A stretch of DNA of 64,000 nt, taken from positions 558,001 to 622,000 of the forward strand of contig JAOWBW010000485.1 in assembly GCA_026119855.1 (NCBI GenBank). The letters are read 5' to 3'. The notes below the pieces were generated by a model, which was not told the origin of the DNA, searched no databases, and worked only from the letters and a program-made list of their open reading frames with translations. A program made the position numbers and the translations under genes. Positions within the stretch are counted from its first letter, which is position 1; each line of letters begins with the position of its first letter. Below, one piece after another: positions 32,976 through 44,277 of this stretch. This DNA comes from Campanula takesimana. Its lineage: Eukaryota; Streptophyta; Magnoliopsida; Asterales; Campanulaceae.

Positions 32976-35900
32976 ATGGCACCAAAGAAAACCATTGATC
33001 TGGCTTCTACTTCTACATCGTCCAAACCATCTAAGCCCGATATGGTATGAATTTCTGAACCCTAACTCAGTTTTTTTTATCCGCCATTGTTGCTTGAAAA
33101 AGCTTGTTCATCTTCCTTAGTCATTTTATGCTTTTTCTTCATATTTTTGGTTGGGTTGAACTCACATTTGTTTATTCATACTGATTGTTTACTTTATTTC
33201 ATGATTTGTGTTCAATTTTGAGCAAAATCAATTTTTGGGTCATTTGGTGTTCTTGCGCATATTTGCAGATTCTGGGTTCTAGTGTTGTTATTTGCCTTAG
33301 TTTATTTAGAACTTTGTTAGAATCCGCCCTTTGTGATCGTTTTGGTATAATTCTTTCATATTTTGCTTAATATTTTGTTTTGCATGTTCATACTCTGTTC
33401 TTTGTGTTCTTCGTGCATTCAAACTCTTTTTCAAAATTTTCCCTCTTTGATCCTTTTTATTTTTACTGTTCATTTACTTTTATGTTTTTACTCTTTTACC
33501 CTTACTTTTCTTAGACCGCATCTTTTCATTATTAGGATTACTTGTTAAATTTGTAAGTCTCATTCAAACCTCTTTGTTTATTCATTTGATTGAACTGCTC
33601 GGCTTAATTAATTGGTATGAACCGCGGTTTGCTTAAGGTTTCAAACTGTCATTCTTCAAACTATTTCTAACTTAGAATATTGTTTTTCAGGACCCATCAA
33701 ACTTTGTCCCCGGTTCTAGAATTCTAGAAGAGGAATTCAAGCAAGATGCAGTTGGGAGGAAGCTACTCAAACTGCTTGGAGATGCTAAGCTTCTGCCCTT
33801 GTTCCTAATGGATGAACCCCAATTCGTGACAATTATCTGTGCTGAATTTTTCGAGAATGGGATCTCCACAAATGCTGCCTTGCTGGATGTAAGAGGAGAA
33901 CCGATAAGGGATCTGGAAACTGGAGAAGTGAAATATGAAGATGCTATCAAGTCCACGGTTTGTGGCAAGCCTGTGGTCCTAACCGCTTCCAAGATCGCAG
34001 TTCTAGCTGGTCTTGAGAACTCTGGAGTTATGGGGATCAAACCAGAACTTCTGAGCAGTACTACAATGGAGTTAATTGGAGTTAATTCATTCTCCACCAA
34101 GAATTCCTCCAAGAAGGATTTTGGAGAGGTTATGTCACTGCTATGTGATTTAGTAGATACTGGGGTTATGTGCAAGAATGGGAACCATAACAACTTTACC
34201 AGTGAGCAGTATGCCTACTGTGTGGCCATTTTCAAAGGGAAGAAATTGCACTAGCTTGTAATGAAGGAGATGATCAATGCCCTGAACCGCCTTCATGCTG
34301 CTAAAGCCGCTGGGAAGTCCAAGATCAGAACTCATTGCAGGCTTCTGACTAAGTTTTTGCACCAAGACACTGACATTTTCAAGTTTTCTACAGAAAACAA
34401 GGACTATTGGTTGGATCCAATTGAGAAGTCTGTTTTTGGATCATCGAAATTTGATGCATTCAGAACCACTTTTGGATGGCGGTATGCACATGCAGTTTGG
34501 AATGAAGACCTTCTTCCTGAAGCCGAACGTGGCCCTTTCCCGGAAGCTCGTCTCAACAAGTCAAACAAACCGTATGCTGGTGCCATTACTGATCAGGCCC
34601 ATGCTACGATGTTAAGGAATGAAGGCCAGACTGCTACTTTGAATAGATTGGGGTTGAGTCAGTTAGCTCAAACCGCGGTACAGGCTGAGGGGGAGCCTAT
34701 AGTTGAGGGGGAGCCTGTAGTTCGGTCTAGACCTGCGGTTCGTCCCAAGGAAATCGCTGCTCCAAGGAAAAGGAAGGGAACCATCCAAATTCCCTCAGTT
34801 ATTACAAAGGCAGACCTAGCCAAACCTCCCTCTAAACCCTCATCCAAACCGCTCTCTAAACCTTCATCTTCTTCATCTTCATTCCCACCAATCAAGCTTT
34901 CCCCTACCTTTTCAAAACCTCTAATTCTCAAACCTCAAATTAAACCTCTCTCTCCATTACATCAGAATGTGGAGAAATCCCTTAACTTTGCAATGGATGC
35001 CTCCTCTCTCAAAGCTGCCAAAGCCAAATCTATTCCAGAACTCATTCCTTCACCTCATCTTTTCCTCCCTATCTCCTCTCTTCCTAAACCTTCAACTTCT
35101 AAACCGTCATCTGTTTAGTTCTCTGAAGAACAGTTGGCTGAGATTTATAAAGCATTTCCCAACCTTAAACCTTCTACTCAAACCGAGCCTAAGCAGACCG
35201 AAGAGTCTGAGGCTGCGGTTTTGCCTGAGCAGACCACAGTGTCTGAGGCTGTAGTTATGCCTGAGCAGACTGACATGTCTGAGGCAAATGAACCTGAGCA
35301 AGATGTTGAAATTCTTGAGGTTCAACTGCCAAAGAAGAGAACAAAGTTGATAAAAAAAATATGAGTTTGTGGAACACTGGCAGACAAGGCCACCTGGTGC
35401 AGTAGACTTCAGTGAGGCTCATGACAAGAAGGATCACTCACCTCTTGAAGGCGCATTTGCAAAAGAATTAAGAGAAAGATCTGAGATGAGAAAGGCAGGT
35501 ATTGACCCAATGATGGTTGAAGTCTCCTCTCCTTCACTTAAAAGAAAACTGAACTTTGACTCACCAGAGCACACTTCTCTCCGGTTCAGCCATCTCTAGT
35601 TCAACCATGATCTAGTCCTTCATCTCCAGACTTACCGTATGCTGCAGCGGTTCTACCATCTCCGGTTTTGCCATCTACTTCTTTGTCGATTCAACCGCTG
35701 CCTCTACCTTCAGTTCAACCACTGGTTATGACTTTGGTTCAGACTTCAGTTTCTTTCATAAAACTGACACCAAAGAAAAGGAAGAGTGCCACAGAACTGG
35801 CATCTTATCTGAAGAGGTTCAAGGCTAAAACTTCTAGTGAAAGAAGGAAAGGGGCCCTAGCTCGTGCCGCCTCAAAAGCCGAAGCCAAATTCTTGAAGGC

Positions 35901-37035
35901 AGGCCGCCCTAATCCTTATGCTATCTTTCTAAAAGAAAAAATGGAGGCTGTTGTTGATCAAACCATTCTTTCAGCTGCAGATCAGATAATGGCTGAGATT
36001 GCTTATTAGGTTCTCTTGGATCCTTCTCTTGCCTCTCAATTCTTTCTATACTTTAACTGTCATTGCATTCTAAACCTATACTGCCTATTCATTGTTCCTT
36101 CCCCTTCCATTTTTCTTTATAATGATTACATGAGGTATCATGTTCCTTCACCTCCTTCTCAAACTGCCATTATTCCTATTCATTCTTCTGATCAGTTTGA
36201 TCCCATTGAATTTGAGATTGCCCTTAGAGTTTCAATGGGTGAATCTTTTGAGGAGGCTCGTACTAAGGTCAAAGGCAAAGCTAAAATGCCTTCATCTTCT
36301 TCCCATCCAACCGAAAAGGCCATCCCAATCTCTGATGATGCCATCTCCATCTCTGATGATGATGATGATGATGATGATGAGCCAATGCCTGACTATACTC
36401 CTTCTGATGAGCCTCCTCCTTCAGTTTCTTCCTATCCTATTTTACCACTTCATGCCTCAACCGCCGATTTGATAGATGCGGTTAGGAACATTCAGTTTCA
36501 TCAGCAAGCCGCCACTTCTCGGTTTGACACTCATCTCCTCACTATTCTGTCTGATCTTGATTCCATTAAGGGGGAGAGAGTGAATGATATTTTTGAGATA
36601 AAAAAGATGCTGAAAGGAGTTTTGGAAAATCAAGCTGTACTTCAAGACCTGGTCAAAACCAACCATGAGATCTACTCCCTAAATCAGCAAGAAGTTGAAA
36701 CCAGGATAGACTCTATAGAAGAAAATCTTGACATTCTGGCTCAACATTCTTTTGACAGCACTGAGCACTTAATGCTTAGAACCGGCAGATTAGTCAGACA
36801 AACTGCTGCTATTGAAACTAGAATCAACGAACCTACTTTGGTTCGGCTTCGTGCAGCAGATTTGGTTGTTGAAACCGCTCATGCCTCTGGTTCAAGAAAT
36901 ACTGTTCCAACCGACAATGCCAATATTGATCAAGCCGCCACAGATCAAGCTGCTGTTGTTAATCAAGCTGCGTAGGCAAATGTTGAAGAAAATGAAGAAG
37001 TGATAGCTCCTGCCGCCGGTGATGAAATAGACTAG
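32976..37035 (+). pseudogene. Additional spliced gene after pol in Copia-1 (function unknown)
   Basis: Exon 1 32976-33044 (MAPKKTIDLASTSTSSK ...) ends at a GTATGA donor; the intron ends TTTTTCAG at 33690; exon 2 continues in phase at 33691. The frame then runs to 35364, with TAG at 34252 and 35116, shifts in an A8 run near 35350, shifts once more before 35668, and ends at 37035 after a TAG at 36973. I do not recognise the protein. The N-terminal 150 residues (FVTIICAEFFENGIS ... VLAGLENSGVMGIK ... YAYCVAIFKG) are globular; then a basic Pro/Ser/Lys-rich region, a Lys/Arg-rich segment (SAYLKRFKAK-like, about 35800), an acidic run of eight Asp after AISIS (about 36340), and a predicted coiled coil (36540-36760). 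Sireviruses are known to carry an extra, sometimes called envelope-like, frame here; no signal peptide or clear transmembrane segment supports an envelope. Confidence 0.7.
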
Positions 37036-37457
37036 ATTTCATTTTCTTAGTCTTTTTGATTGAATTAAAATGAGAATGATTGCATAGCATTCTGTTTCAA
37101 AAACTTTGTTTATTCAAGCTGCTTGTTTGTGAAACAATGCTTGCATTTTCAAAACCTCATGCACTACATTTCATCATGAAAATATTTTTAAGTGCATTTT
37201 GTTTTAAACATTCAGTTTAAACATGCATATCTGATTTTCAAAATCACTTCATTTTATATGCATCTGAATGAATTTCTCTTCTATCTATTCCTCTTTTTTA
37301 TTTCTTTTGATAGATTAGAAATCTATGATCTAGCATAGTGTGTGCATTGACTTGGGACATGCAATTTCATGAAATTTATTTCGGACATGTTTTTACCAAG
37401 TACAATGTTTTGCTATTATCATAGTGTGTTAATGGCATCAATCAAATAGGGGGAGAT
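37036..37457 (+). other. Copia-1 3' non-coding region and polypurine tract
   Basis: AATAGGGGGAGA (about 37446-37456) directly precedes the 3' LTR and is the polypurine tract. The rest is T-rich, with no gene. Confidence 0.8.
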
Positions 37458-38925
37458 TGTTAGGATTCATTGTTAGTATACCCACCTTAATTTGATTGAT
37501 CCATGCCACATGTCTTTTTATGGACTTTAGGACCGCATGTAATGAAGTTTTACTTCAATTTTTTAGATAAGTCCATTTCTAGTTATTTGTTTGTCTAGGC
37601 TGAGTATAGTTCGGTTTCACTCCTCGCGGTTTAGTGTCTCAAGCCGTCATCTTCGAGCCACCAGCATGGAACCTTAAGTCCTTTATCAAACCGCAGTATG
37701 TGGCTTTGATGAAACCGCACATCAAGTTCATCCTTCAAACCGCTCCTATGCCTGGTGGAACCGCAGTGAAGTTATTGAAGAATTAAAGAAATGTCATTTA
37801 TTCCTTAGACAAATATTCTCTTTTCAACCGTAAAGGAATATTTTATGTCATGTCAAAATAACTCTAGGTTAAACTTGGAGTTACTGCAAGGAATGTCGGT
37901 CTTGTCCAAGCAATTTGAATTGTTTACCGTTAGTCTTTTCTGCAACAAAGGACGGATGTCAGGTAGTGGTGCTACAACTACCTAGGACTACAAGACAAAA
38001 TCAAGGACGAAAATGACAGCTCATCCATTGGGATTTCGACAGCTAATTGTACCCGGAGATTTGAATCAAATCTTTACCCAACGGTCACAAGGGTGCATTG
38101 CCTATAAATAGCCTTCATTCCTCAACAATGAAGGTTGCTGAGCTTCAAGAGATTCATTCCCAAGTATTCAAGTTTGCTTTGAAGATTCAAACCCAGATAT
38201 TCATTTCTTCAAACCATCTCCTTAGCAAACCCAGTTTTCTTCATCAAAGCTTCAAGCCTAACAACCTTTCATACTCAGCCTTTACACCGAAAGACTTCCA
38301 TTTGCTCAACCATCATTTAGATACTTAGAGCATTTGATTTATTTCCACACACACACCCGATTTATATGATCACATAGATTATACACTTCGAAAACACCGG
38401 TTGTTATTATAGCTTAGGTTAGACTTATTGTTTAGAGTTTAGATTCATCTTGTAAAACCTCCTCTAAATTAATACAAGTCTCATAGCTATTAGAAAATCT
38501 TAGACTAACCATCTAGGTAGAGGACGTAGTTCATTTAAGAATGAACCTCTTCCATTTGTGTGTTTGATCTTTATTTCCTGTCTTGTTATTTATCTTTCTT
38601 GTTTGTGGTCTTTAACTTGTCTCCATATACGAAATGACTTGAAAGATGAATTGTGTTTTCCTTTGAACTTTAAGTTTAACTATTCAGTTGCATCATAGTG
38701 TTTTCAACCCGAGTCAATCCGCCCAACTCTTTAACTATCAGTTTGGCCAAAACCGCAAAACTCCGCTGTGCATTTTATCAGTTCGGTTTAAGTGCTTTAA
38801 ACCGCAGTTGACCAAACTAATAAGTACTCGGTTGATTTTTAAGGGTATTTTACGAAAAAGTTTGGACCGCTATTCACCCCCCCCCTCTAGCGGTTCTATA
38901 CCCTTGTTGCCCTCTGGGACCAACA
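37458..38925 (+). repeat. Copia-1 3' LTR
   Basis: 1468 bp, matching the 5' LTR by eye at roughly 97 percent, with TATAAATA near 38103. Confidence 0.92.
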
Positions 38926-40457
38926 CTCTTTCAACTTCACCTTTTTCTGACTTCTCACCTTCTGATCCCTCTTCAAAGTACATAACTCCTTCAAGAATTT
39001 AGTATATCTCGGGACAGTCTGTAACAAGTCTAAAAATGGGATGTTTACCTCAAGCCTTTTGAAAGTATCGAAAATAGCCTTATCAGGCTCCAGTTTGTGA
39101 TGCTCTCTCAAAGTGTCAGGAAATGGAACATCCGGATCATAAACTGTGGGCTCTGGTGTAGATTTATTCTCCTCCTCCGGAGTCTTCTCAGTAGGCATGA
39201 CCTCCTCAACCTCAATCACTGGCTCTTCCGGTACAACTTCCTTCCCAATCTCCTTACCACTACGCAAAGTCATGGCTCATGCACTCTGATTAGGGTTTGG
39301 TTCTATTCTAGACTGTATCTTCTCTGTCGCTCTAACCTCTAATCTCTTAACTATATCCGCTATCTGACCAATCTGTCTCTCTAGATTACCAATACTCGTA
39401 TCGGTCTTCTGTTGATACTGCTAGAAATTGATATTCATCATGCTCACCGACTGTGCTAAGGAATGAATCATGTCATCTGTAGACTGTCTTGGAGGGGTAC
39501 TCTGATACTGCTGTTGCTGCCCATACGGTGGTCTGTACTGATTATACTGAGTAGTGGATTACTGCTGACTCTGTGGTGGACCCATCAACAATTGTCTCAT
39601 CATCCCCTTAAGGTCCTCAACATTTGTCTCAAGCTTATTTGTCACACCACTACTAGAATTCGCAGCACTGACCTGTCTGAAGCTTGACCTCCTGCCATAT
39701 GTCCGAGTGCTCTTAGCTAACTCATCTATAATCTTATTCACCTCCTCGGTCGTCTTGTTGAGAATACTGCCCCCACAACAAGAATCCACCAACCGCTTAT
39801 CCATGACTGTCAATCCCCCATAAAAATATACTATCAGCTGTTCATCATCAAATCCATGATACGGGCAACTCCTGCATAGCTTATGGAACCTGTTATAATA
39901 CTCATACAAAGCCTCATCCGCTCTCTGCTCCATGTTACTGATATCCTGCTTCATGACATTGATCTGATCCGGTGGGAAAAACTCATCAAGGAAAACCTCT
40001 TTCATCTCCTGCCATGTGGTAATACTGTTGGGTGGTAAATGGTAATACCACGCACTAGCATCATCTTTCAGAGTGAAAGAGAATGCTCTAAGAAGGAGAT
40101 GCTCCATCGGAAGTGCCGCAGGCTTCATACTCTGACAAATCTGCACAAACTGGGATATATGTTGATTTGGGTTTTCACCGGGCATAACCATGAAGTGCGG
40201 TAATTGACTCAACAAACCCGGCTTCAACACAAATGTAACCCCAGTAGGCAGATCAGGAAATTTAACTGCATGAGGTTGCTCGCTCCAGTTCGGGCAGTTT
40301 TCTGCCTTAATGTCTGGTCTGCCATTTTTTCAGTTGACACAATTGCTTTGGATTTCCTGCTTTGTTGTTGTCTCTTCCTAAAAGTTCTTTCGATTTCTGG
40401 GTCAAGACTTGCAAGCAATTCGTCAGTAGAACGGGTGTGGATCATAAAAGGTACCAC
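38926..40457 (-). pseudogene. gag of the reverse-strand gypsy element
   Basis: Minus-strand frame starting near ATG 40457 (MVPFMIHTRSTDEL). A frameshift near 40290 moves it into the main frame, where FPDLPTGVTFVLKPG precedes the retrotrans_gag domain (DDASAWYYHLPPNSITTW ... FFPPDQINVMKQDI ... CPYHGFDDEQLIVYFYGGL). A Gln/Pro/Tyr-rich linker, then AMTLRSGKEIGKEV and an acidic region follow, leading toward protease. In-frame stops at about 39556, 39421 and 39282 read TAA, TAG and TGA where CAA, CAG and CGA would fit. No zinc knuckle is seen. The family resembles Athila/Tat Gag. The frame continues into 24392-25143 across the Copia-1 insertion. Confidence 0.88.
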
Positions 40458-40567
40458 ACTAAAAACAAATAACTAATAAAAAAATAACTAATAAGAAAAT
40501 TAAATTAACTAAACTAAACTAACTAAGAACAAGAAATAAAATAATAACATAAACAAATAAACATCGT

Positions 40568-40585
40568 TCCCCGGCAACGGCGCCA
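40568..40585 (-). other. Gypsy primer binding site
   Basis: TGGCGCCGTTGCCGGGGA on the minus strand, four bases from the LTR; Asp-tRNA type typical of Athila/Tat elements. Confidence 0.85.
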
Positions 40586-40589
40586 AAAT

Positions 40590-41718
40590 TGGATAGGCTA
40601 AATCGCACACCTATAAATTAAACCTGGACTAGGCTCTAAAAATATATAGCAAGGGATAAGTCCAGGATCGATCCACGAAGAACGGTTATCTGTTTACGTA
40701 ATTGTCACTTAACAAGATTGGGGGAAAATATTATCCTAAAACAAGAATTGAAATTAATTATGAGCAAAAACAATAATTAAAAAGTACTTCAGATTTGATT
40801 CCGTCTCCACCTAATTATTCAATTATCATCGATATCTCTTTTCACTTTTTACCCTATTCACTTGATCACGAAATCTATTTCAATCTCTGTTTCTTCTTTC
40901 AGAATAGTTACTAGCAGTGGCACACTCACTAGAAACCCTAATTAATAAATTAATCTAACTGGCACAGTCTAGATCTCAATATTAATTGATTCAAGGTTTA
41001 AGAAACTAAGATCAAGAATGCTTTCTACAATTATTCATATAGATAATCGTCTAATTTTACCTACTTCACAATTACCATGGCACATGCATAAACTATGAAG
41101 ATGCTACTTATGAATTTTTACACTGGCACAATAAATAAAAAATTCTAGCAGAGATAAATTAACCAAATATATTAGATTGATCAAGTCTAAAAACCCTAGC
41201 AATAAATCTAGAATTAACCCAAGTAAAATTATGAACATGAATAAAATTGTGAAAAGAAAAATACCTCAAATTGATAAAAAGGGGTTCAAGAAATCAAACC
41301 CAAAGCTTGGATTTTAGTTTCTCATCCAAAGCTTTGAAATCTCTATGGAAGAAAAATAAAAACCTAGATCTAAAATATTGTTGAAGTCTAGAATTTAAAA
41401 CAATAAAGAAACCTAGTTTAAATACCTAGGAAAGTCCTAAATTAAAAAGGAATGAAAAGAATATAGAAAATAAGAAAAATAATTAAAAAATTTGCTGCCA
41501 GGATCATCACATGCGTGGACACGTGCGTCCCACGCTCGTCAGCCAGCCGCCACGCCCACGCCACACGCCCACGCGCCAAGCTCAGCCCAAAACGCACCTG
41601 GAATGCGCTTTCTCTCCGCCACTTCACGAGTCGTGCATCTTTTCCTCACTTGTGCTCACGCCAGCCGCATACGTGCAGTATGCTTTGCTTCTTTCCTCCT
41701 TTTTGGGATAGCCTTGTC
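40590..41718 (-). repeat. 5' LTR of the gypsy element, truncated
   Basis: Collinear with 22097-23255 of the other LTR up to CTTGTCGG, where a copia LTR begins. The missing outer 370 bases are not found downstream, so they were lost with the far side of that copia insertion. Confidence 0.85.
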
Positions 41719-44091
41719 GGTGTTGGGTTTTGAAGCATCATGTGCAGCGGAATAAACATTAGATCAAACACCCATGAGCCCGGATCCATGCATGTTGATT
41801 ATATTAAATACAAGATGAAAGAAACTAACCCTTGAATATCACATCCATGAATACAAACTTTAAGGTGCTAACGCAAACACCCTCTATCGGTATCCACACG
41901 TCGAACGGATATCAAGAACATCTTCTTGATCTGGATTGCTAGACCCAAGGCTTGATGAAGAAACGATTTCTTCGTAGGAATTATTTTGCTCCATTGATTA
42001 TTGTGTTTTGATGATTCACAATCTCAATATAAATAATCCTACCTCTCTATAATTTATTGTTTCTAAAACAATTGTTATTGATTTCCAAAAACAACATTAG
42101 GGGCTGTCAAACCCGGCTGCATATCTTATATGAGGGTTTGACCTAATTCCGTTTGGGATCGGGATTCCTTGACAGTCAAGAATTCTGAACAAACTAACCA
42201 GTGCCGGCCATAGCAGCCGTACGGCTCCTATGGAGCCATACTCCACCATTTCAGCTGTACGGTCGCAGTCCAGAAAATCCCAGATTTTCAGTATTTTCTA
42301 ATCCGTTCTATTGTGTATGACCCAATAGGATTATACTAACTTGGCAATGAGTCCAAACGAGTCAGAACCCGTAAGTCATAAGCGGGCTCTAGCAAGCTAT
42401 TATGAGTACCCAATTAGTACAACTTTGAAAGTCCAAAGTTACCTTATAGAACATATCACAATCCCTTTGTCACGCGGTATCATATTGGACATAAGACATG
42501 GTCCACGTCAACTTATGTTGTCCAATGCTTTCTCGATCCCGAGTAGATTGATATGAGAAAATGACATTGAACACATCAATTCATTTGAGCATGGCTATGC
42601 ACTATTATCAATCTCACTCATCGAGTGGCCAAGCAGATATCTCTCTTGAGAGAGGGACAAATCCCATCTTGACTTATCATTCTTCCCTATATGAATCCGA
42701 TTATGCATATTGTAGCCTTTATAACCACCCGGTTAAGGGTAGCGTTTGAGTACGTCAAACATAATGTTCATCATGTGGAAGACTATGATAATCTCAGGTC
42801 TAAGGATATCAAATGATATATCTATTACTCCCTCCGGTCCAAAATATCTGTCTTTTTTTACATTTGCACAATTCTTAAGAAAGTAAGTAAAATGCCAATA
42901 TTGCCCTTTCTTTTGACTTTCATGCTTTGTGTCTCTATAGCTGCCTTCCTAGAGCTGCCATCCCCATTAAAAGATCTCTTCCCCCATTAAACGTATTAAG
43001 GAAAATGAGCAACTGATTAGTGATCCACAACATGTCTTAATAGCCAATAGAAACTCTCAAATTAAATTTTCTAGCCAATCAAATTTAAATCAAATCTTCA
43101 CACATGGATTCTTGAGTTTTGAAGGGTTCAACATTGTCCAGAAAATGAAGAACCTGGGATAAAAAGCAGAGAACAAAAGGAAAATTAGAACCAATTTTTC
43201 CCTAGTTTACCATGGCTGATCATTCTAAAAAACAAAATCGAATGCCTTTGCGTGATATTGATTTGAATGTCAAAATCATAGAATCTTCAGGAGAAGAACA
43301 AATTACTTGAAAGATTATCGAAGAAAATGAGAATCGTGGTGTTAATCTCGATTTTAATCAATGGACGAGTTGAACTCTGCTTTTAAAAATTCTTCTTTCT
43401 GAGAGACCTCTATTCCTGGCGAAATTGCTTCCTTCGTCTCAGTGGCTTCATTTGAATCTTCTAAATCAGAATGAGGATAGAGGTTCAAATCGAAGAATGG
43501 TTGTTTGCTGGTCATCTTCTTCCTGCAAGAGTGAGTATTTTGATTCTTTCTGAATAAATATTTTGACAGTAGTGGTGCAAGGTTTTAAGAAGCTTGAAAT
43601 CATGATTATTTTTGAGAATTGAGAGATAGCTGAAGAGTTTTTTTTTTTGGAATCCGCAAGTTAATAAAGAGATCGTAGTATGAAAATTGGCCGCTTTAAT
43701 GGAAGACGAGCAGGTGCGAGACAAGGGTAAAATCGGGATTTTAGTACAAAAAAACCTAAGAACGACAGATATTGCGGACCAATTTTTTCCCCCAAAAACA
43801 TCAGATAAAATGGACAAGAGGGAGTATGATATTTAATTATGACATTTGACCATGACATAATCTCATAACGGGTCTATCCAGTACCTTGTTCTCCAACAAG
43901 TACCCACATGTTTAATCTGCATCCTATGCACCATAATCATCATATGATTATCCATTAAACTCATGCTATCTCTTCATAAGTGCCATGGACAATGATCATT
44001 ATAGTAAACATGGAAAAGATATAATAATCGGGTTTGTTATCTCTATAACAATGAAGCTATGATATAAGGGCCTAGGGCATAATATCCAACA
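41719..44091 (-). repeat. Copia-4 3' LTR in reverse orientation, holding a mariner-type insertion
   Basis: On the minus strand it begins TGTTGGATATTATGCCC and ends AAAACCCAACA. Its two ends and many interior words (GCAGCGGAAT, GGATCC, GCCCTAGG) match the Copia-3 LTR, so it is a related but distinct family. Without the insertion it is about 1.37 kb. A palindrome cluster (AGCCGTACGGCT, TATGGAGCCATA, about 42205-42240) occupies the place where Copia-3 has its own palindromes. Confidence 0.85.
42828..43824. mobile_element. Mariner-type element of about 1 kb inside the Copia-4 LTR
   Basis: The left end CTCCCTCCGGTCCAAAATATC and right end (complement CTCCCTCTTGTCCATTTTATC) are inverted, flanked by TA (42826-42827, 43825-43826). 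It is longer than the other MITEs here. From ATG 43212 a short frame MADHSKKQNRMPLRDIDLNV is followed by stops; it could be the start of a mariner transposase, but I see no DDD catalytic core. Confidence 0.7.
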
Positions 44092-44277
44092 ATCTCTCAC
44101 TTGCACTAGGCCCAATCAACGTGTATCCAATACCCATTGAGCTTAGTTATGATCTCCATCATTATTGCAAGCGAGCTTATGTAAGATGATTATCCTTGTT
44201 ATTATCATATGGTATTTTTCATATTTTGACATCTCCCATCTTTGACGATTTTTCGAATAAGATAGAAACGTCCGAGC
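44092..44277 (-). pseudogene. RNase H tail and 3' end of the Copia-4 internal region
   Basis: Minus strand: GRFYLIRKIVKDG, a frameshift, then a C-terminus like that of Copia-3 (GYWIH, then DWA and stop), then AAGTGAGAGAT, the polypurine tract, abutting the LTR. It is cut at 44277 by the hAT-like element; the rest of Copia-4 is absent. Confidence 0.75.

Larger units (their letters stand above)
25144..38925 (+). mobile_element. Copia-1: 13.8-kb Sirevirus-like Ty1/copia element
   Basis: Both LTRs start TGTTAGGATT and the 3' LTR ends in ACCAACA. CTCTT flanks the element (25139-25143, 38926-38930), and the insertion cuts the gypsy protease frame cleanly. Order: LTR, Met-tRNA primer site, gag, pol (protease, integrase, reverse transcriptase, RNase H), an additional gene, polypurine tract, LTR. 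The great length, long gag with two zinc knuckles and an extra region after pol fit the Sirevirus lineage. The LTRs differ by a few percent, so it is not recent, and its frames hold many stops. Confidence 0.92.
22097..41718 (-). mobile_element. Ty3/gypsy element with gag and protease only, split by Copia-1
   Basis: Reverse-strand order is 5' LTR (40590-41718, cut at its far end), primer site (40568-40585), gag, protease, non-coding 3' region, polypurine tract (AGTGTGGGGGAA, about 23624-23637) and 3' LTR (22097-23623). Removing Copia-1 and its 5-bp duplication leaves about 5.8 kb. No reverse transcriptase, RNase H or integrase sequence lies between protease and 3' LTR, so the element depended on a relative, similar to the gag-only TR-GAG class. 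The TGGCGCCGTTGCCGGGGA primer site is the Asp-tRNA type used by Athila and Tat elements. Confidence 0.85.

Noticed and set aside
36016..36120. A signal peptide or membrane segment supporting an envelope protein in Copia-1
   Set aside because: The hydrophobic stretch follows an in-frame stop in a region that may be intronic and lies deep in the frame, not at an N-terminus.
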